A program made the position numbers and the translations under genes. DNA of 64,000 bases from Litoreibacter meonggei (GTDB lineage: Bacteria; Pseudomonadota; Alphaproteobacteria; Rhodobacterales; Rhodobacteraceae), in the NCBI RefSeq assembly GCF_003663885.1, contig NZ_RCCE01000004.1, positions 248,001-312,000 of the forward strand, in the 5' to 3' direction. The notes below the pieces were generated by a model. It was given only the letters and a program-made list of their open reading frames with translations, was not told where the DNA came from and made no database searches. Below, piece by piece: positions 1-8,721 of the stretch. Numbering within the stretch: the first letter of the stretch is position 1; the number at the start of each line of letters is the position of its first letter.

Positions 1-105
1 GAATACGCCGACGCGTTGAAATTCCAAGCCTTCGCACAAACAACCCAGTGGGGCTTCGCTCCTCCACCGGAACTTGTGCCGCAGCCGGAACCTGCACCCG
101 AATAA
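1..105 (+). CDS. 3' end of an unrecognised protein upstream of sufC
   Basis: The first 34 codons of the window are open in frame 1 and end at TAA (103-105). The visible tail ends in a proline/glutamate repeat (PPPELVPQPEPAPE). It is not the C-terminus of SufB as I know it. It lies 79 bases before sufC on the same strand, so it is probably a hypothetical member of the suf operon sitting between sufB and sufC. The rest lies outside the window, so no function can be given. Confidence 0.6.
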   Translation, partial: EYADALKFQAFAQTTQWGFAPPPELVPQPEPAPE

Positions 106-135
106 ACAATAAATCGAATGCACTTACACGCACCT

Positions 136-154
136 CGCATGGGTTTCCCATGCG
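136..154. repeat. Perfect inverted repeat just upstream of sufC
   Basis: CGCATGGG-ttt-CCCATGCG forms a perfect 8-bp stem with a 3-base loop, 30 bases before the sufC start codon. No T-run follows, so it is not a standard terminator. It could be an mRNA stability or processing hairpin in the suf transcript, or an operator. Confidence 0.5.
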
Positions 155-184
155 GGGTTGCTCCTGTTGAAAGAGAGAAAAATC

Positions 185-940
185 ATGTTGGAAATCAAAA
201 ACCTGCACGTCGAACTTGAAGAAGAGGATAAGCAAATCCTCAAGGGCGTGGATCTGACGGTCGACGCGGGCCAAGTGCACGCGATAATGGGTCCGAACGG
301 GTCTGGCAAGTCGACGCTTTCTTACGTGCTGTCCGGCAAGGATGGCTACGAGGTCACCGATGGTTCGGCAACGCTTGATGGTGTCGACATTCTTGATATG
401 GATCCGGAAGAACGCGCCGCCGCCGGGCTGTTTCTGGCATTCCAGTATCCCGTTGAAATTCCGGGTGTCGGCAACATGACCTTCCTGCGCACAGCAGTGA
501 ATTCACAACGCAAAGCGCGCGGTGAAGACGAGATGTCAGCTGGCGACTTCCTCAAATTCATTCGCGAGAAGGCAAAGAGCCTTAAAATCGACGCCGATAT
601 GCTGAAACGCCCTGTCAATGTCGGCTTCTCCGGCGGTGAGAAAAAGCGCAACGAGATTCTGCAGATGGCAATGCTCGAGCCGAAGATGTGCATCTTGGAC
701 GAAACCGATTCCGGGCTTGATGTGGACGCGATGAAACTGGTCGCAGAGGGCGTTAACGCGCTGCGCTCAGAGGGCCGCTCTTTCCTTGTAATCACGCACT
801 ACCAACGTCTGTTGGATCACATCAAACCAGATGTGGTGCACATCATGGCCGATGGCAAAATTATCAAATCCGGTGGGCCTGAATTGGCTTTGGAAGTTGA
901 AAACAACGGCTATGCTGATCTGCTGGCCGAGGTGGCCTGA
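185..940 (+). CDS. sufC: SufC, Fe-S cluster assembly ATPase
   Basis: This is the cytoplasmic ABC-type ATPase of the SufBCD scaffold, which builds iron-sulfur clusters. It is 251 residues long, close to the usual ~250. Walker A GPNGSGKS sits near residues 36-43, followed by the SufC-type signature FSGGEKKRNEI and the Walker B region CILDETDSGLD. The frame is open back to an ATG at 158, but the ATG at 185 follows a purine-rich site (GAAAGAGAG) and gives the standard N-terminus MLEIKNLHVE. sufD starts 1 base after the stop, so the two are translationally linked. Identification is firm. Confidence 0.97.
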   Translation: MLEIKNLHVELEEEDKQILKGVDLTVDAGQVHAIMGPNGSGKSTLSYVLSGKDGYEVTDGSATLDGVDILDMDPEERAAAGLFLAFQYPVEIPGVGNMTFLRTAVNSQRKARGEDEMSAGDFLKFIREKAKSLKIDADMLKRPVNVGFSGGEKKRNEILQMAMLEPKMCILDETDSGLDVDAMKLVAEGVNALRSEGRSFLVITHYQRLLDHIKPDVVHIMADGKIIKSGGPELALEVENNGYADLLAEVA

Positions 941-941
941 T

Positions 942-2213
942 ATGAGCGCCGCTGAAAAACTGACTGTTGCACCTCGCGCTTTGCCCGACGGGCAGGGCGC
1001 TTGGGCGCAGACCGCACGCGAAGCTGCCGCAGCGCGCTTGAGCGAAATGGGTATGCCGGTGCGTCGTGACGAGTATTGGAAATATACAAACCCCACGAGC
1101 TTGACCGCTGAGGCTGCTCCTGAAGCAGAAGTTCTGGCGAGTGACGAGGCGCCGGTCTTTGGCGATGCCGACGCGTTGAGGATTGTGTTTGTTGACGGTG
1201 TTTTCGACGCTGACGCATCTGATGCCCTGACCCACGAAGGACTTGAGATAGCACGGCTGTCGGACGCGGCGCAGATGGATATCCACTGGGCCAAAGATGT
1301 TTACGGTGTGCTGGAGACCAACGGCCAAGATCCCGTGGCGCGTCCGCTTGCTGCGGCCAATACTGCATTTGCGACTGACGGCGTGCTAATCCGTGCGTTC
1401 GGCAAGGTCAGCAAACCTGTGCATATGGTTTATCTGCATAAATCAAATACTTCCGATGCGATCCTTCACCATGTGGTGAAGGTCGAAGAAGGCGCGGACG
1501 TCACCATTCTTGAGAATGGCCCAGCAGCGGCGCGGTTCAACAAATGCCTGGAAGTAGACATCGCTGACAACGCGTCATTCCATCATGTGCGCGCGCAAGG
1601 TCGCGACCACGAGCGCCGTGCAGCGACCCATGTTTTCGCGCGTCTTGGCACCGAGAGCACGTTCAAGAGTTTTACCTTAACGGTGAACGGTGTTCTGACC
1701 CGCAACGAATGCGTTATCGAGTTGACGGGCGACGACGCCAAAGCTCATGTGGCGGGTGCTGCTGTGGGCGATGGCGATTTTCACCATGACGACACCGTGT
1801 TCATCACTCATGATGCCGTGAATTGCGAAAGCCGTCAGGTATTTAAGAAAGTGCTTCGCAACGGTGCCATGGGTGTGTTCCAGGGCAAGATCCTTGTGAA
1901 AGCCGGTGCGCAAAAAACCGACGGGTATCAGATTAGCCAAGCGTTGCTGCTGGATGGAGACAGCCAGTTCCTTGCCAAGCCAGAGTTGGAAATCTACGCC
2001 GACGATGTGGCCTGTTCGCACGGCTCGACCTCGGGTGCGATTGACGAAGACGCGCTGTTTTACCTTCGCTCTCGTGGGGTGCCAGAAAGTGAAGCGCAAA
2101 ATCTGTTGGTTCTGGCGTTCCTCGCTGAAGCACTGGACGAGATCGAAAACGAAGATCTGGCGGCGGAAATATTGAACCGTCTAGAGGCGTGGTTCTCGCG
2201 GCGCAGCAGCTAA
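942..2213 (+). CDS. sufD: SufD, Fe-S cluster assembly scaffold subunit
   Basis: This is the SufD partner of SufB and SufC in the SufBC2D scaffold. It has 423 residues. The C-terminal half carries the beta-helix typical of the SufB/SufD family, including DDVACSHGSTSGAIDEDALF and the tail LRSRGVPESEAQNLLVLAFL. The frame is open 37 codons further upstream, inside sufC, but the ATG at 942 directly after the sufC stop gives a family-like N-terminus (MSAAEKLTVAP). The stop at 2211-2213 lies 2 bases before the next gene. Confidence 0.96.
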   Translation: MSAAEKLTVAPRALPDGQGAWAQTAREAAAARLSEMGMPVRRDEYWKYTNPTSLTAEAAPEAEVLASDEAPVFGDADALRIVFVDGVFDADASDALTHEGLEIARLSDAAQMDIHWAKDVYGVLETNGQDPVARPLAAANTAFATDGVLIRAFGKVSKPVHMVYLHKSNTSDAILHHVVKVEEGADVTILENGPAAARFNKCLEVDIADNASFHHVRAQGRDHERRAATHVFARLGTESTFKSFTLTVNGVLTRNECVIELTGDDAKAHVAGAAVGDGDFHHDDTVFITHDAVNCESRQVFKKVLRNGAMGVFQGKILVKAGAQKTDGYQISQALLLDGDSQFLAKPELEIYADDVACSHGSTSGAIDEDALFYLRSRGVPESEAQNLLVLAFLAEALDEIENEDLAAEILNRLEAWFSRRSS

Positions 2214-2215
2214 GC

Positions 2216-2704
2216 ATGTCGACGGCGCAGGCCATATTCCGCAGCTACCGCACCCCGCGTGCGGTGGCGCGGAGCTTTCGCGACGCTGGCGCGGACGAGG
2301 GCACCGGGCTTGGTTGGCTTTTTGCAGCCTGCATTCTGTTCTTCATCGCTCGGCTGCCTGGCCTGTCGCGGACGTCGCATCTCAGTGACGGGGAGGTGCC
2401 ACTCTTCGGATTGGCCCTCGGTACGTTTTTTGGCACGATGCTTTTGGCTCCTATTTTCTTTTACGTTGTGGCCAGCCTCAGCCATTTTGTGGCGCAGGCT
2501 TTCGGGGGGCGTGGAACTTTGACAGACGCTCGCTTGGCGATGTTTTGGGGGCTTCTGGCGTCAACGCCGTTTGTTTTGTTTCAAGGCCTGGTATCTGGGA
2601 TGATCGGGCCGGGCCAGCAAGCGATGCTGGTCGCGGGGCTGTCATTCATTATTTTTTTGTGGGTTTGGCTCAATAGCCTGATCGCGCTGGAAGGGGCACG
2701 CTGA
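2216..2704 (+). CDS. Yip1-family integral membrane protein (first of a pair)
   Basis: A 162-residue protein of the Yip1 type, almost entirely hydrophobic after an N-terminal amphipathic stretch (MSTAQAIFRSYRTPRAVARS). About four membrane segments are visible: GWLFAACILFFIARLPGL, a long one around PLFGLALGTFFGTMLL, LAMFWGLLASTPFVLFQGL and MLVAGLSFIIFLWVWLNSL. It starts 2 bases after sufD. The frame extends back to 2189 inside sufD, but the ATG at 2216 is the natural start. Its stop overlaps the start of the second Yip1 gene (TGATG-type junction at 2702-2706). No biochemical role is known to me; position within the suf operon is the only clue. Confidence 0.8.
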   Translation: MSTAQAIFRSYRTPRAVARSFRDAGADEGTGLGWLFAACILFFIARLPGLSRTSHLSDGEVPLFGLALGTFFGTMLLAPIFFYVVASLSHFVAQAFGGRGTLTDARLAMFWGLLASTPFVLFQGLVSGMIGPGQQAMLVAGLSFIIFLWVWLNSLIALEGAR

Positions 2705-3300
2705 TGTTTGCGTTCCTGTTGCAACTCGTGGCGCAGACCCTGCGTCGGCCGAAGATCGCAGCTGAGACGGTTCTGGGTTTTGATCTCGATCGCCGTTCAC
2801 TGTGGGCGGCGCTCGGGTTGGTCTCGGTTGTGTCGGTGCTGTTCACCGAATTTACCCTGTTGTTCGTTCCGGCCGAGATGGTCGCCGAGCAAGGTCCGTT
2901 CCCAAGTAGCCCGCTGTTGTTGGGCTTGGTCATTTGGGGTTTGCTGGTCCTGTCAGTGTTCATCACGCATTATGTGGGCAGGGTTTTTGACGGGCAGGGG
3001 CAGCTAGATCAAAGCCTGAAAACTGTCATCTGGATGCAGGTCGTTCTTCTGTCCCTGCAGGTGGTTCAGATCGGCTTGTTTCTGATCTCCCCTGTGATTG
3101 CGATCCTGTTCGGATGGATCGGCGCACTTTATGTTTTCTACGTGTTCCTTGAATTTGTTAGAATTTTGCATGAGTTCCGTTCGCTGGGACTGGTGTTCGC
3201 GGGTGCGATCGTTTCACTTATTGGATTGATGTTTGGGATCGCCCTTGCCATTGGCTTGATCGCCGCAGTTTTCGGATTAGAGGTGGGTGCAAATGTATGA
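2704..3300 (+). CDS. Yip1-family integral membrane protein (second of a pair)
   Basis: A 198-residue membrane protein with about five hydrophobic segments, the last being a long glycine/alanine-rich helix near the C-terminus. It shares size class and topology with the preceding gene, and the start patterns (FLLQLVAQTLRRPKIAAETVL versus AQAIFRSYRTPRAVARSFRD) suggest they are paralogues or two subunits. It overlaps the previous gene by 1 base and sufS by 8 bases, so all are probably co-translated. Function is unknown; a role in placing Suf machinery at the membrane or in metal/sulfur transport would be speculation. Confidence 0.8.
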   Translation: MFAFLLQLVAQTLRRPKIAAETVLGFDLDRRSLWAALGLVSVVSVLFTEFTLLFVPAEMVAEQGPFPSSPLLLGLVIWGLLVLSVFITHYVGRVFDGQGQLDQSLKTVIWMQVVLLSLQVVQIGLFLISPVIAILFGWIGALYVFYVFLEFVRILHEFRSLGLVFAGAIVSLIGLMFGIALAIGLIAAVFGLEVGANV

Positions 3301-4513
3301 TGTCCAAAAAATTCGGGCCGACTTTCCGATCCTGAGCCGGACGGTTAACAACAAGCCACTTGTCTATCTGGACAATGGTGCATCTGCGCAAAAGCCGCAG
3401 GTGGTTATCGACGCGATCACCCAAGCTTATGCCCATGAGTACGCCAATGTGCACCGTGGGTTGCATTACCTGTCCAATCTTGCGACCGATAAATATGAGG
3501 CCGTGCGCGGCAAGGTAGCATCGTTTCTAGGCGCACCATCCGAGGATGAAATCATCTTCAATTCCGGCACCACCGAGGGCATCAACATGGTGGCTTATGG
3601 GTGGGCGGCGCCAAGAATGGAAGCGGGCGACGAGATCATTCTCAGCGTCATGGAGCATCATGCAAATATCGTGCCTTGGCACTTCTTGAGGGAACGCCAA
3701 GGGGTGAAACTGGTTTGGGTGGATGTCGACGCCAATGGCGATCTGGATCCACAAAAGGTGATCGATGCAATCTCGCCGCGCACCAAGTTGATCGCCGTAA
3801 CCCACATGTCCAACGTTCTGGGCACTGTTGTTGATGTGAAAACCATATGTGAAGCGGCGCGGGCACGTGGTGTTCCGGTTTTGGTCGATGGCTCGCAAGC
3901 GGCAGTCCATATGCCGGTTAACGTAGCCGATCTGGGGTGCGATTTTTACCCCATTACCGGTCATAAACTCTATGGGCCGTCAGGCTCCGGTGCGATTTAC
4001 GTGCGCGCGGAGCGGATGGCGGAAATGCAGCCCTTCATCGGCGGCGGTGACATGATCCGTGACGTCCATAAGGATGAAGTGATCTACAATGATGCGCCGA
4101 TGAAGTTTGAAGCCGGCACACCTGGCATCGTCCAGATGATCGGGATGGGTGTCGCTTTGGATTATATGAGCGGCATTGGCATGGATAACATCGCCGCACA
4201 TGAGCATGCTTTGCGCGACTATGCGCGATCACGGCTGGATGGGTTGAACTGGCTGAACGTGCAGGGACAATCGGCGGGCAAGGGGGCTATTTTCTCGTTT
4301 ACGCTGGATGGCGCCGCACATGCGCATGACATTTCGACCGTCTTGGACAAAAAAGGCGTGGCGGTCCGGGCGGGACAGCATTGTGCTCAACCGTTGATGG
4401 AACATATGGGGCTAACCGCGACGTGCCGTGCGTCGTTCGGAATGTACAACACGCAAGATGAGGTTGATGCCTTGGTTGATGCGTTGGAGTTGTGCCACGA
4501 GTTGTTTGCCTGA
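3293..4513 (+). CDS. sufS: SufS, cysteine desulfurase
   Basis: This PLP enzyme takes sulfur from cysteine as a persulfide and passes it to the Suf scaffold. It has 406 residues, the usual SufS length. The PLP lysine motif ITGHKLYGPSGSGAIY and the group II active-site cysteine in ATCRASFGMYNT (Cys near residue 378) are both present. A GTG at 3287 is also in frame, but the ATG at 3293 sits 9 bases after a GAGGTG ribosome-binding site and gives the family N-terminus MYDVQKIRADFP. It overlaps the Yip1 gene by 8 bases. No SufE or SufU gene lies in the window. Confidence 0.96.
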   Translation: MYDVQKIRADFPILSRTVNNKPLVYLDNGASAQKPQVVIDAITQAYAHEYANVHRGLHYLSNLATDKYEAVRGKVASFLGAPSEDEIIFNSGTTEGINMVAYGWAAPRMEAGDEIILSVMEHHANIVPWHFLRERQGVKLVWVDVDANGDLDPQKVIDAISPRTKLIAVTHMSNVLGTVVDVKTICEAARARGVPVLVDGSQAAVHMPVNVADLGCDFYPITGHKLYGPSGSGAIYVRAERMAEMQPFIGGGDMIRDVHKDEVIYNDAPMKFEAGTPGIVQMIGMGVALDYMSGIGMDNIAAHEHALRDYARSRLDGLNWLNVQGQSAGKGAIFSFTLDGAAHAHDISTVLDKKGVAVRAGQHCAQPLMEHMGLTATCRASFGMYNTQDEVDALVDALELCHELFA

Positions 4514-4548
4514 TTGGAAAGCAAGTCTAAAGAAGTTCTCATTTGGCG

Positions 4549-4577
4549 TTGCGGCAAGTTAAGTGCGCTTGTATAGC
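4549..4577 (+). promoter_or_regulatory. Probable sigma-70 promoter of tRNA-Arg
   Basis: TTGCGG (4549-4554), a 17-base spacer and TATAGC (4572-4577) lie 9 bases before the mature tRNA 5' end. Spacing is ideal and placement fits a tRNA gene with a short leader. Confidence 0.5.
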
Positions 4578-4586
4578 GATGCGAAC

Positions 4587-4663
<77 letters not shown>

Positions 4664-4686
4664 TTTTTTCGATACCTGCGGAAACG

Positions 4687-4716
4687 AAAAAAGCCGCCCT
4701 CATAAGAGGCCGGCTT
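4687..4716 (-). terminator. Intrinsic terminator of the MepK-like gene
   Basis: Read on the minus strand, AAGCCGgCCTC-TTAT-GAGGgCGGCTT forms an 11-position stem with one G-G mismatch, followed by TTTT. It lies 27 bases beyond the stop codon of the minus-strand gene ending at 4744. Confidence 0.7.
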
Positions 4717-4743
4717 GGTCGAAACGATTTTCGAGTGGTGTTT

Positions 4744-5313
4744 CTACCGGCCCCAAGACCGAACCGGACCACAATCCATGTGGACGAAGTTGGAACCGGA
4801 ATAGCGCCCTACACCGCCAGCAGAGCATGAAACTGCCGCACGCGATATTTGACCAACAGACCGAGACGCCAAACGCAGATCGGCAGCCTGACCTTTCATA
4901 TGCAGGGAGTTCTTGGCAACGCCGCGCGAACGGGACCGGAGCATCGCGTTGGTCTTGGGCGAGCGGTAACCTGACAACAACATGTACGGCTCTTTGACGC
5001 CCATCAAATTATGGGAGGCAGACATGATGTCGATAGTGCGAGTATCCATGGAAATCGCGCTGTTCTGGCGCCAATCACGCATGAAGTAGTTTAACTCTTT
5101 TAAGGATTCTTTGATGTACTCGCCTTCGATCCAATAGATCATGTCGATCTTTTCACCAGTTCGACCGGAATACATTTTGAGGCGGCGAACGTCGCCGGCA
5201 CCTTTAAGGAACCCGAATGCTTTGGAGTACACTGGTGCAGCTGTGAGAGTTGTCGCCGCAAATGCGCCCAAGAGTGCGCGCCGCGTGATCAATGCGGATT
5301 TGGTATCGCTCAT
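4744..5313 (-). CDS. MepK/YcbK-like murein endopeptidase (DUF882, M15-type)
   Basis: A 189-residue exported protein of the DUF882 family, related to E. coli MepK (YcbK), which cuts peptidoglycan cross-links. The N-terminus [18 protein letters not shown] has a twin-arginine motif followed by a hydrophobic stretch ending near PVYSKA, so Tat export is likely. The M15-type metal-site motifs are visible: [24 protein letters not shown] (His and Asp ligands) and [14 protein letters not shown] (His). The open frame continues to 5670, but the start at 5313 gives the signal peptide. It is divergent from an L,D-transpeptidase gene; in E. coli the ycbB and ycbK genes are also neighbours, which supports a joint role on 3-3 cross-links. 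Confidence 0.88.
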   Translation of the reverse strand: MSDTKSALITRRALLGAFAATTLTAAPVYSKAFGFLKGAGDVRRLKMYSGRTGEKIDMIYWIEGEYIKESLKELNYFMRDWRQNSAISMDTRTIDIMSASHNLMGVKEPYMLLSGYRSPKTNAMLRSRSRGVAKNSLHMKGQAADLRLASRSVGQISRAAVSCSAGGVGRYSGSNFVHMDCGPVRSWGR

Positions 5314-5639
5314 GGTAATAGCCTGTCCCGTATTTGCCCTAGACCGCTGCCACGGTCGTCGTCTTTTTGATCCCCAGATGCGAAACCTATGCCACACCTT
5401 GATTCTTTTACCAAGTGCACTCTGAAAGAGAGCGGTTAATATGGTGCAAATAGGCGAAATTTTGCGCACCGGTCTTTGCGCTGGATCAAGTGAAAGGATT
5501 CGGCTGAAGCGCGGCTGACGGTGACCTAATCGCAACGTGGCAAAAAAATGGCGAGTTCCCCCTGAAATGTGAATGGACTCTCGCGGGCCGGTGAAATGTA
5601 GTCTTCGAAATTGTGCAATTCGTATTGAGGTAACTTTCC
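5314..5639. other. Divergent promoter region between the two peptidoglycan-enzyme genes
   Basis: A 326-base stretch without a credible gene. It must hold the promoters of both divergent genes. A minus-strand match TTGGTA-17-CATAGG ends about 5394 and could serve the MepK-like gene. An imperfect inverted repeat, GGTGCAAA...TTTGCGCACC around 5443-5470, is the only other structure I see and might bind a regulator. I found no convincing sigma-70 promoter for the plus-strand gene. Confidence 0.4.
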
Positions 5640-7250
5640 ATGGCGCTTTCTCCGACTCGACGCTCGACAATTAAGATGATGGCAGCGGGCGCCGTCAGCT
5701 TAGTTTTGCCAAGTCTGGGTGCGGGGCGCGCAGATGCAGCTGTGACGGCGCTGAAGCAGTCAATTGCCGAAGCTGCCGCCAAAGATAAGGCGCTTTCGGC
5801 GTTCTATCGCGAGCGGAACTATAAGCCCGTTTTCGTTGGGAAAGGCGACGGGCGTAGACGTGGGGCTTTGCTGAAAGCTTTGGCTGCGGCTGGCGATCAT
5901 GGTTTGCCCTCGAAGACCTATGACGCTGAAGGGCTGAAGGCTGCGATGAAGGCTGCCAAGACACCCGGTGACCGTGGTCGCGTTGAGGTCGAGGCTGCCA
6001 CGCGGATGTTGGATTTCGCCGACCATATGCGATCTGGTGTTTTGGTACCGCGCAGCATCGACAGCTCGTTGGTCATGGATGTCCCTCGTTACGATCGTGC
6101 GTCGACCATTGACGCTTTTGCGAGATCAAATCCCGCTGCGTTCCTCAAGAAAATGGCGCCGCGCAAGGCGGAATATGTCCGTCTTCAAAAAGAAAAACTG
6201 CGACTGGAAAAGTTGTTGGGCAAAGGCGGTTGGGGTGACAAGGTTCAAGCCAAGTCGTTGAAGCCCGGCCAGTCCGGCGCGGTGGTGGTTCAGTTGCGTA
6301 ACCGTTTGATCCGCATGCGGTACATGCGCAAATCGGCCACGCAAACCTATGACAACAATATCCAGTCTGCGGTGCAAAAATTCCAGATCAATCATGGCTT
6401 GTCCCCGGATGGGGTCGCCGGCGGATCAACCATTGCCCAGATCAATCAGGGTGTGCAGGATCGCCTGCAACAGGTTCTGGTCGCCATGGAGCGCCAGCGT
6501 TGGAACAGTCGCCCGCTGGAGAAGAACCACATTTGGGTGAACATCCCCGACTTCCACGTCGACATCATGAAGAACGGTAAGTCGACCTTCCGTTCCCGCG
6601 TGGTCGTGGGCAAAAACACCTCGGATCGTCGGACGCCGGAGTTTTCCGACACCATGGAATTCATGATCATCAACCCCAGCTGGTATGTCCCGCGCTCGAT
6701 TGTGACCAAGGAATATCTGCCGCTGCTCAAGCGCAACAGCGGCGCTGCGGGGCAGTTGCAGATTATCGGGCGCAACGGCAAACCTGTCAGCCGCGGCTCA
6801 ATCAACTTCGCGCAATATAACGCGAAGAATTTCCCGTATTCGATGAAGCAGCCTCCCTCCAAAGGGAACGCTTTGGGCTTGGTGAAATTTATGTTCCCCA
6901 ACAAGCACAATATCTATCTGCACGATACACCATCCAAATCCCTGTTCGGCCGAGAGTCGCGGGCGTTCAGCCATGGCTGTATCCGTGTTCACAAGCCGTT
7001 CGACTTCGCTTATGCGTTGCTTGCAAATCAGGAGAAGAACCCAGAGAGCTTCTTCCAAACCGCGCTACAGACCAGACGCGAGCGGCGCGTTGATCTGCGT
7101 GAACCACTGCCAGTGCACATCGCTTACTATACCGCATGGGTGGATGCGAAGGGCCAAGCCCATTACCGCAACGATGTTTACAATCGTGACGCGCGGATAT
7201 TCACCGCACTCAACCGTGCCGGGGTTTCGCTGCGCTCGGTAGCAAGCTAA
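5640..7250 (+). CDS. L,D-transpeptidase, YcbB/LdtD type
   Basis: A 536-residue exported enzyme that forms 3-3 peptidoglycan cross-links. The N-terminus [20 protein letters not shown] has a twin-arginine motif and a hydrophobic stretch ending near GRADA, so it is probably a Tat substrate. A scaffold domain (about residues 45-200) precedes a peptidoglycan-binding repeat (about 210-270, with [15 protein letters not shown]) and the YkuD catalytic domain (about 300-470). The catalytic motif [10 protein letters not shown] is intact, with the nucleophile at about Cys447. Size and domain order match E. coli LdtD more than the small YbiS-type enzymes. A strong terminator follows. Confidence 0.93.
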   Translation: MALSPTRRSTIKMMAAGAVSLVLPSLGAGRADAAVTALKQSIAEAAAKDKALSAFYRERNYKPVFVGKGDGRRRGALLKALAAAGDHGLPSKTYDAEGLKAAMKAAKTPGDRGRVEVEAATRMLDFADHMRSGVLVPRSIDSSLVMDVPRYDRASTIDAFARSNPAAFLKKMAPRKAEYVRLQKEKLRLEKLLGKGGWGDKVQAKSLKPGQSGAVVVQLRNRLIRMRYMRKSATQTYDNNIQSAVQKFQINHGLSPDGVAGGSTIAQINQGVQDRLQQVLVAMERQRWNSRPLEKNHIWVNIPDFHVDIMKNGKSTFRSRVVVGKNTSDRRTPEFSDTMEFMIINPSWYVPRSIVTKEYLPLLKRNSGAAGQLQIIGRNGKPVSRGSINFAQYNAKNFPYSMKQPPSKGNALGLVKFMFPNKHNIYLHDTPSKSLFGRESRAFSHGCIRVHKPFDFAYALLANQEKNPESFFQTALQTRRERRVDLREPLPVHIAYYTAWVDAKGQAHYRNDVYNRDARIFTALNRAGVSLRSVAS

Positions 7251-7271
7251 ACCAATACCAACAGGTTTTCG

Positions 7272-7309
7272 GGCGCGTTGCGGGCGAACCGCAATGCGCC
7301 TTTTCTTTT
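7272..7309 (+). terminator. Strong intrinsic terminator after the L,D-transpeptidase gene
   Basis: GGCGCGTTGCGG-gcgaa-CCGCAATGCGCC gives a 12-bp stem with one G-U pair, followed by TTTTCTTTT. It lies 21 bases after the stop codon and immediately before the lpxD ribosome-binding site, so lpxD needs its own promoter or read-through. Confidence 0.85.
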
Positions 7310-7323
7310 GTTCGGAGCATGTC

Positions 7324-8388
7324 ATGACGGAATTCACCCTGACCCAGATTGCAGAAGCACTTGGGGCCATGTTGGAAGGCGACGGCGATATTCGCGTATC
7401 TGGTGCTGCTGAGCCGTCCTCTGCTCGTAGCGACCAACTCGCGTTGGCAATGGATCCCAAATACGGGGATGGGCTGGCCAAGGGGGCTGCAAAGGCTGCC
7501 ATTCTTTGGCAGGGGGCGGATTGGCAAGCTCTTGGGCTTGAAGCCGCGATCTTTGTGCCACGCCCACGTTATGCCATGTCGGGCTTAACCACCCTCATGG
7601 ACGCTGGCCCAGAAATTGAGCCGGGAATTCACGCTTCTGCAGTTGTGCATCCAAGTGCCAAAATTGGAGGTGGAGCAGCCATCGGGCCTTTCGTGGTGAT
7701 TGGCCGCGACGTGACGATCGGGGATGGTGCGCGCATCGCGTCCCACGCATCCTTGGCTGAAGGCTCAACTATGGGTCGTAATGCATTGATCTTGCAGGGA
7801 GTTCGCATTGGCGCGCGCGTTCAGATCGGCGATAATTTCATCGCTCAGCCGGGCTGCGTTGTCGGGTCGGACGGATTTTCTTTTGTGACACCTGAGAAAA
7901 GCGCCGTGGAGAATGTTCGCAAATCTTTGGGCGATCAAGGCGAGGCCGCGCAGCAAAGCTGGACGCGTATTCACTCGCTTGGTGCAGTGCAAATTGGGAA
8001 CGACGTCGAGATCGGCGCAAATAGTGCAATTGATCGCGGCACGATCCGCGACACCACGATAGGGAACGGCACCAAACTCGATAACCTCGTGCACATTGGC
8101 CACAACGTGCAGGTTGGCGATGATTGCCTGTTATGTGGACAAGTAGGCATCGCAGGCTCGTCGCGGATTGGGAACCGCGTTGTCATGGCGGGGCAATGCG
8201 GGGTGAACGACAACATTTTCGTGGGCGACGACGTAATCGCGGGCGGGGCAACCAAAATCTTCACCAACGCACCTGCGGGGCGTGTTTTGTTGGGCTATCC
8301 CGCGGTGAAAATGGAAACTCATATCGAGATGCAGAAGTCCATGCGCCGCCTGCCTCGGTTTATGAAGTCTTTGAAACAAGACAAATAG
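7324..8388 (+). CDS. lpxD: LpxD, UDP-3-O-acylglucosamine N-acyltransferase
   Basis: This cytoplasmic enzyme adds the N-linked hydroxyacyl chain from acyl-ACP in lipid A synthesis. It has 354 residues: an N-terminal uridine-binding domain (about 1-100), then a left-handed beta-helix of hexapeptide repeats. The catalytic histidine motif [11 protein letters not shown] and the C-terminal signature [20 protein letters not shown] are present. The open frame starts at 7294, but the ATG at 7324 follows CGGAG and gives [13 protein letters not shown]. The gene is not in its common place between skp and fabZ, which lie 32 kb away. Instead it precedes an acyl carrier protein and a ketoacyl synthase. Confidence 0.94.
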   Translation: MTEFTLTQIAEALGAMLEGDGDIRVSGAAEPSSARSDQLALAMDPKYGDGLAKGAAKAAILWQGADWQALGLEAAIFVPRPRYAMSGLTTLMDAGPEIEPGIHASAVVHPSAKIGGGAAIGPFVVIGRDVTIGDGARIASHASLAEGSTMGRNALILQGVRIGARVQIGDNFIAQPGCVVGSDGFSFVTPEKSAVENVRKSLGDQGEAAQQSWTRIHSLGAVQIGNDVEIGANSAIDRGTIRDTTIGNGTKLDNLVHIGHNVQVGDDCLLCGQVGIAGSSRIGNRVVMAGQCGVNDNIFVGDDVIAGGATKIFTNAPAGRVLLGYPAVKMETHIEMQKSMRRLPRFMKSLKQDK

Positions 8389-8454
8389 TTTGTGGCAATA
8401 CTCGCGCTGAATGCTTAAATCTCCGGCAATGCGGTAAAGTCTGGGATAACTATT

Positions 8455-8721
8455 ATGGCCGAGAGCGTCAAAGATCAGGTGGTTGCCATCATCGCCGAAC
8501 AGGCGATTTTGGAAGTGGCAGACATTAACATGGACGCTACTCTAGAAGACCTGGGGATCGATAGCCTTGGGCTGGTCGAGAGCATTTTCGCAATTGAGGA
8601 AGCGTTCGATATTTCCGTCCCCTTCAATGCGAATGACCCATCTGCCAGCGAATTCGACATCTCCAGCGTGACTTCTATCATCGGTGCCGTCGAAAACCTC
8701 GTCGCGGAGCAAAAGGGCTAG
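8455..8721 (+). CDS. Acyl carrier protein, non-housekeeping type
   Basis: An 88-residue acidic acyl carrier protein. The phosphopantetheine site is the serine of DLGIDSLGLVESIFAIEE (about residues 35-52). The C-terminal half (FNANDPSASEFDISSVTSII) differs from the housekeeping AcpP and looks like the specialised carriers that feed one pathway, such as the AcpXL group, though it is not a clear AcpXL. The next gene, a ketoacyl synthase, starts with a GTG overlapping this stop codon by 1 base, so the two work together. Carrying an acyl chain to LpxD is a reasonable inference from position, not a demonstrated fact. Confidence 0.88.
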   Translation: MAESVKDQVVAIIAEQAILEVADINMDATLEDLGIDSLGLVESIFAIEEAFDISVPFNANDPSASEFDISSVTSIIGAVENLVAEQKG

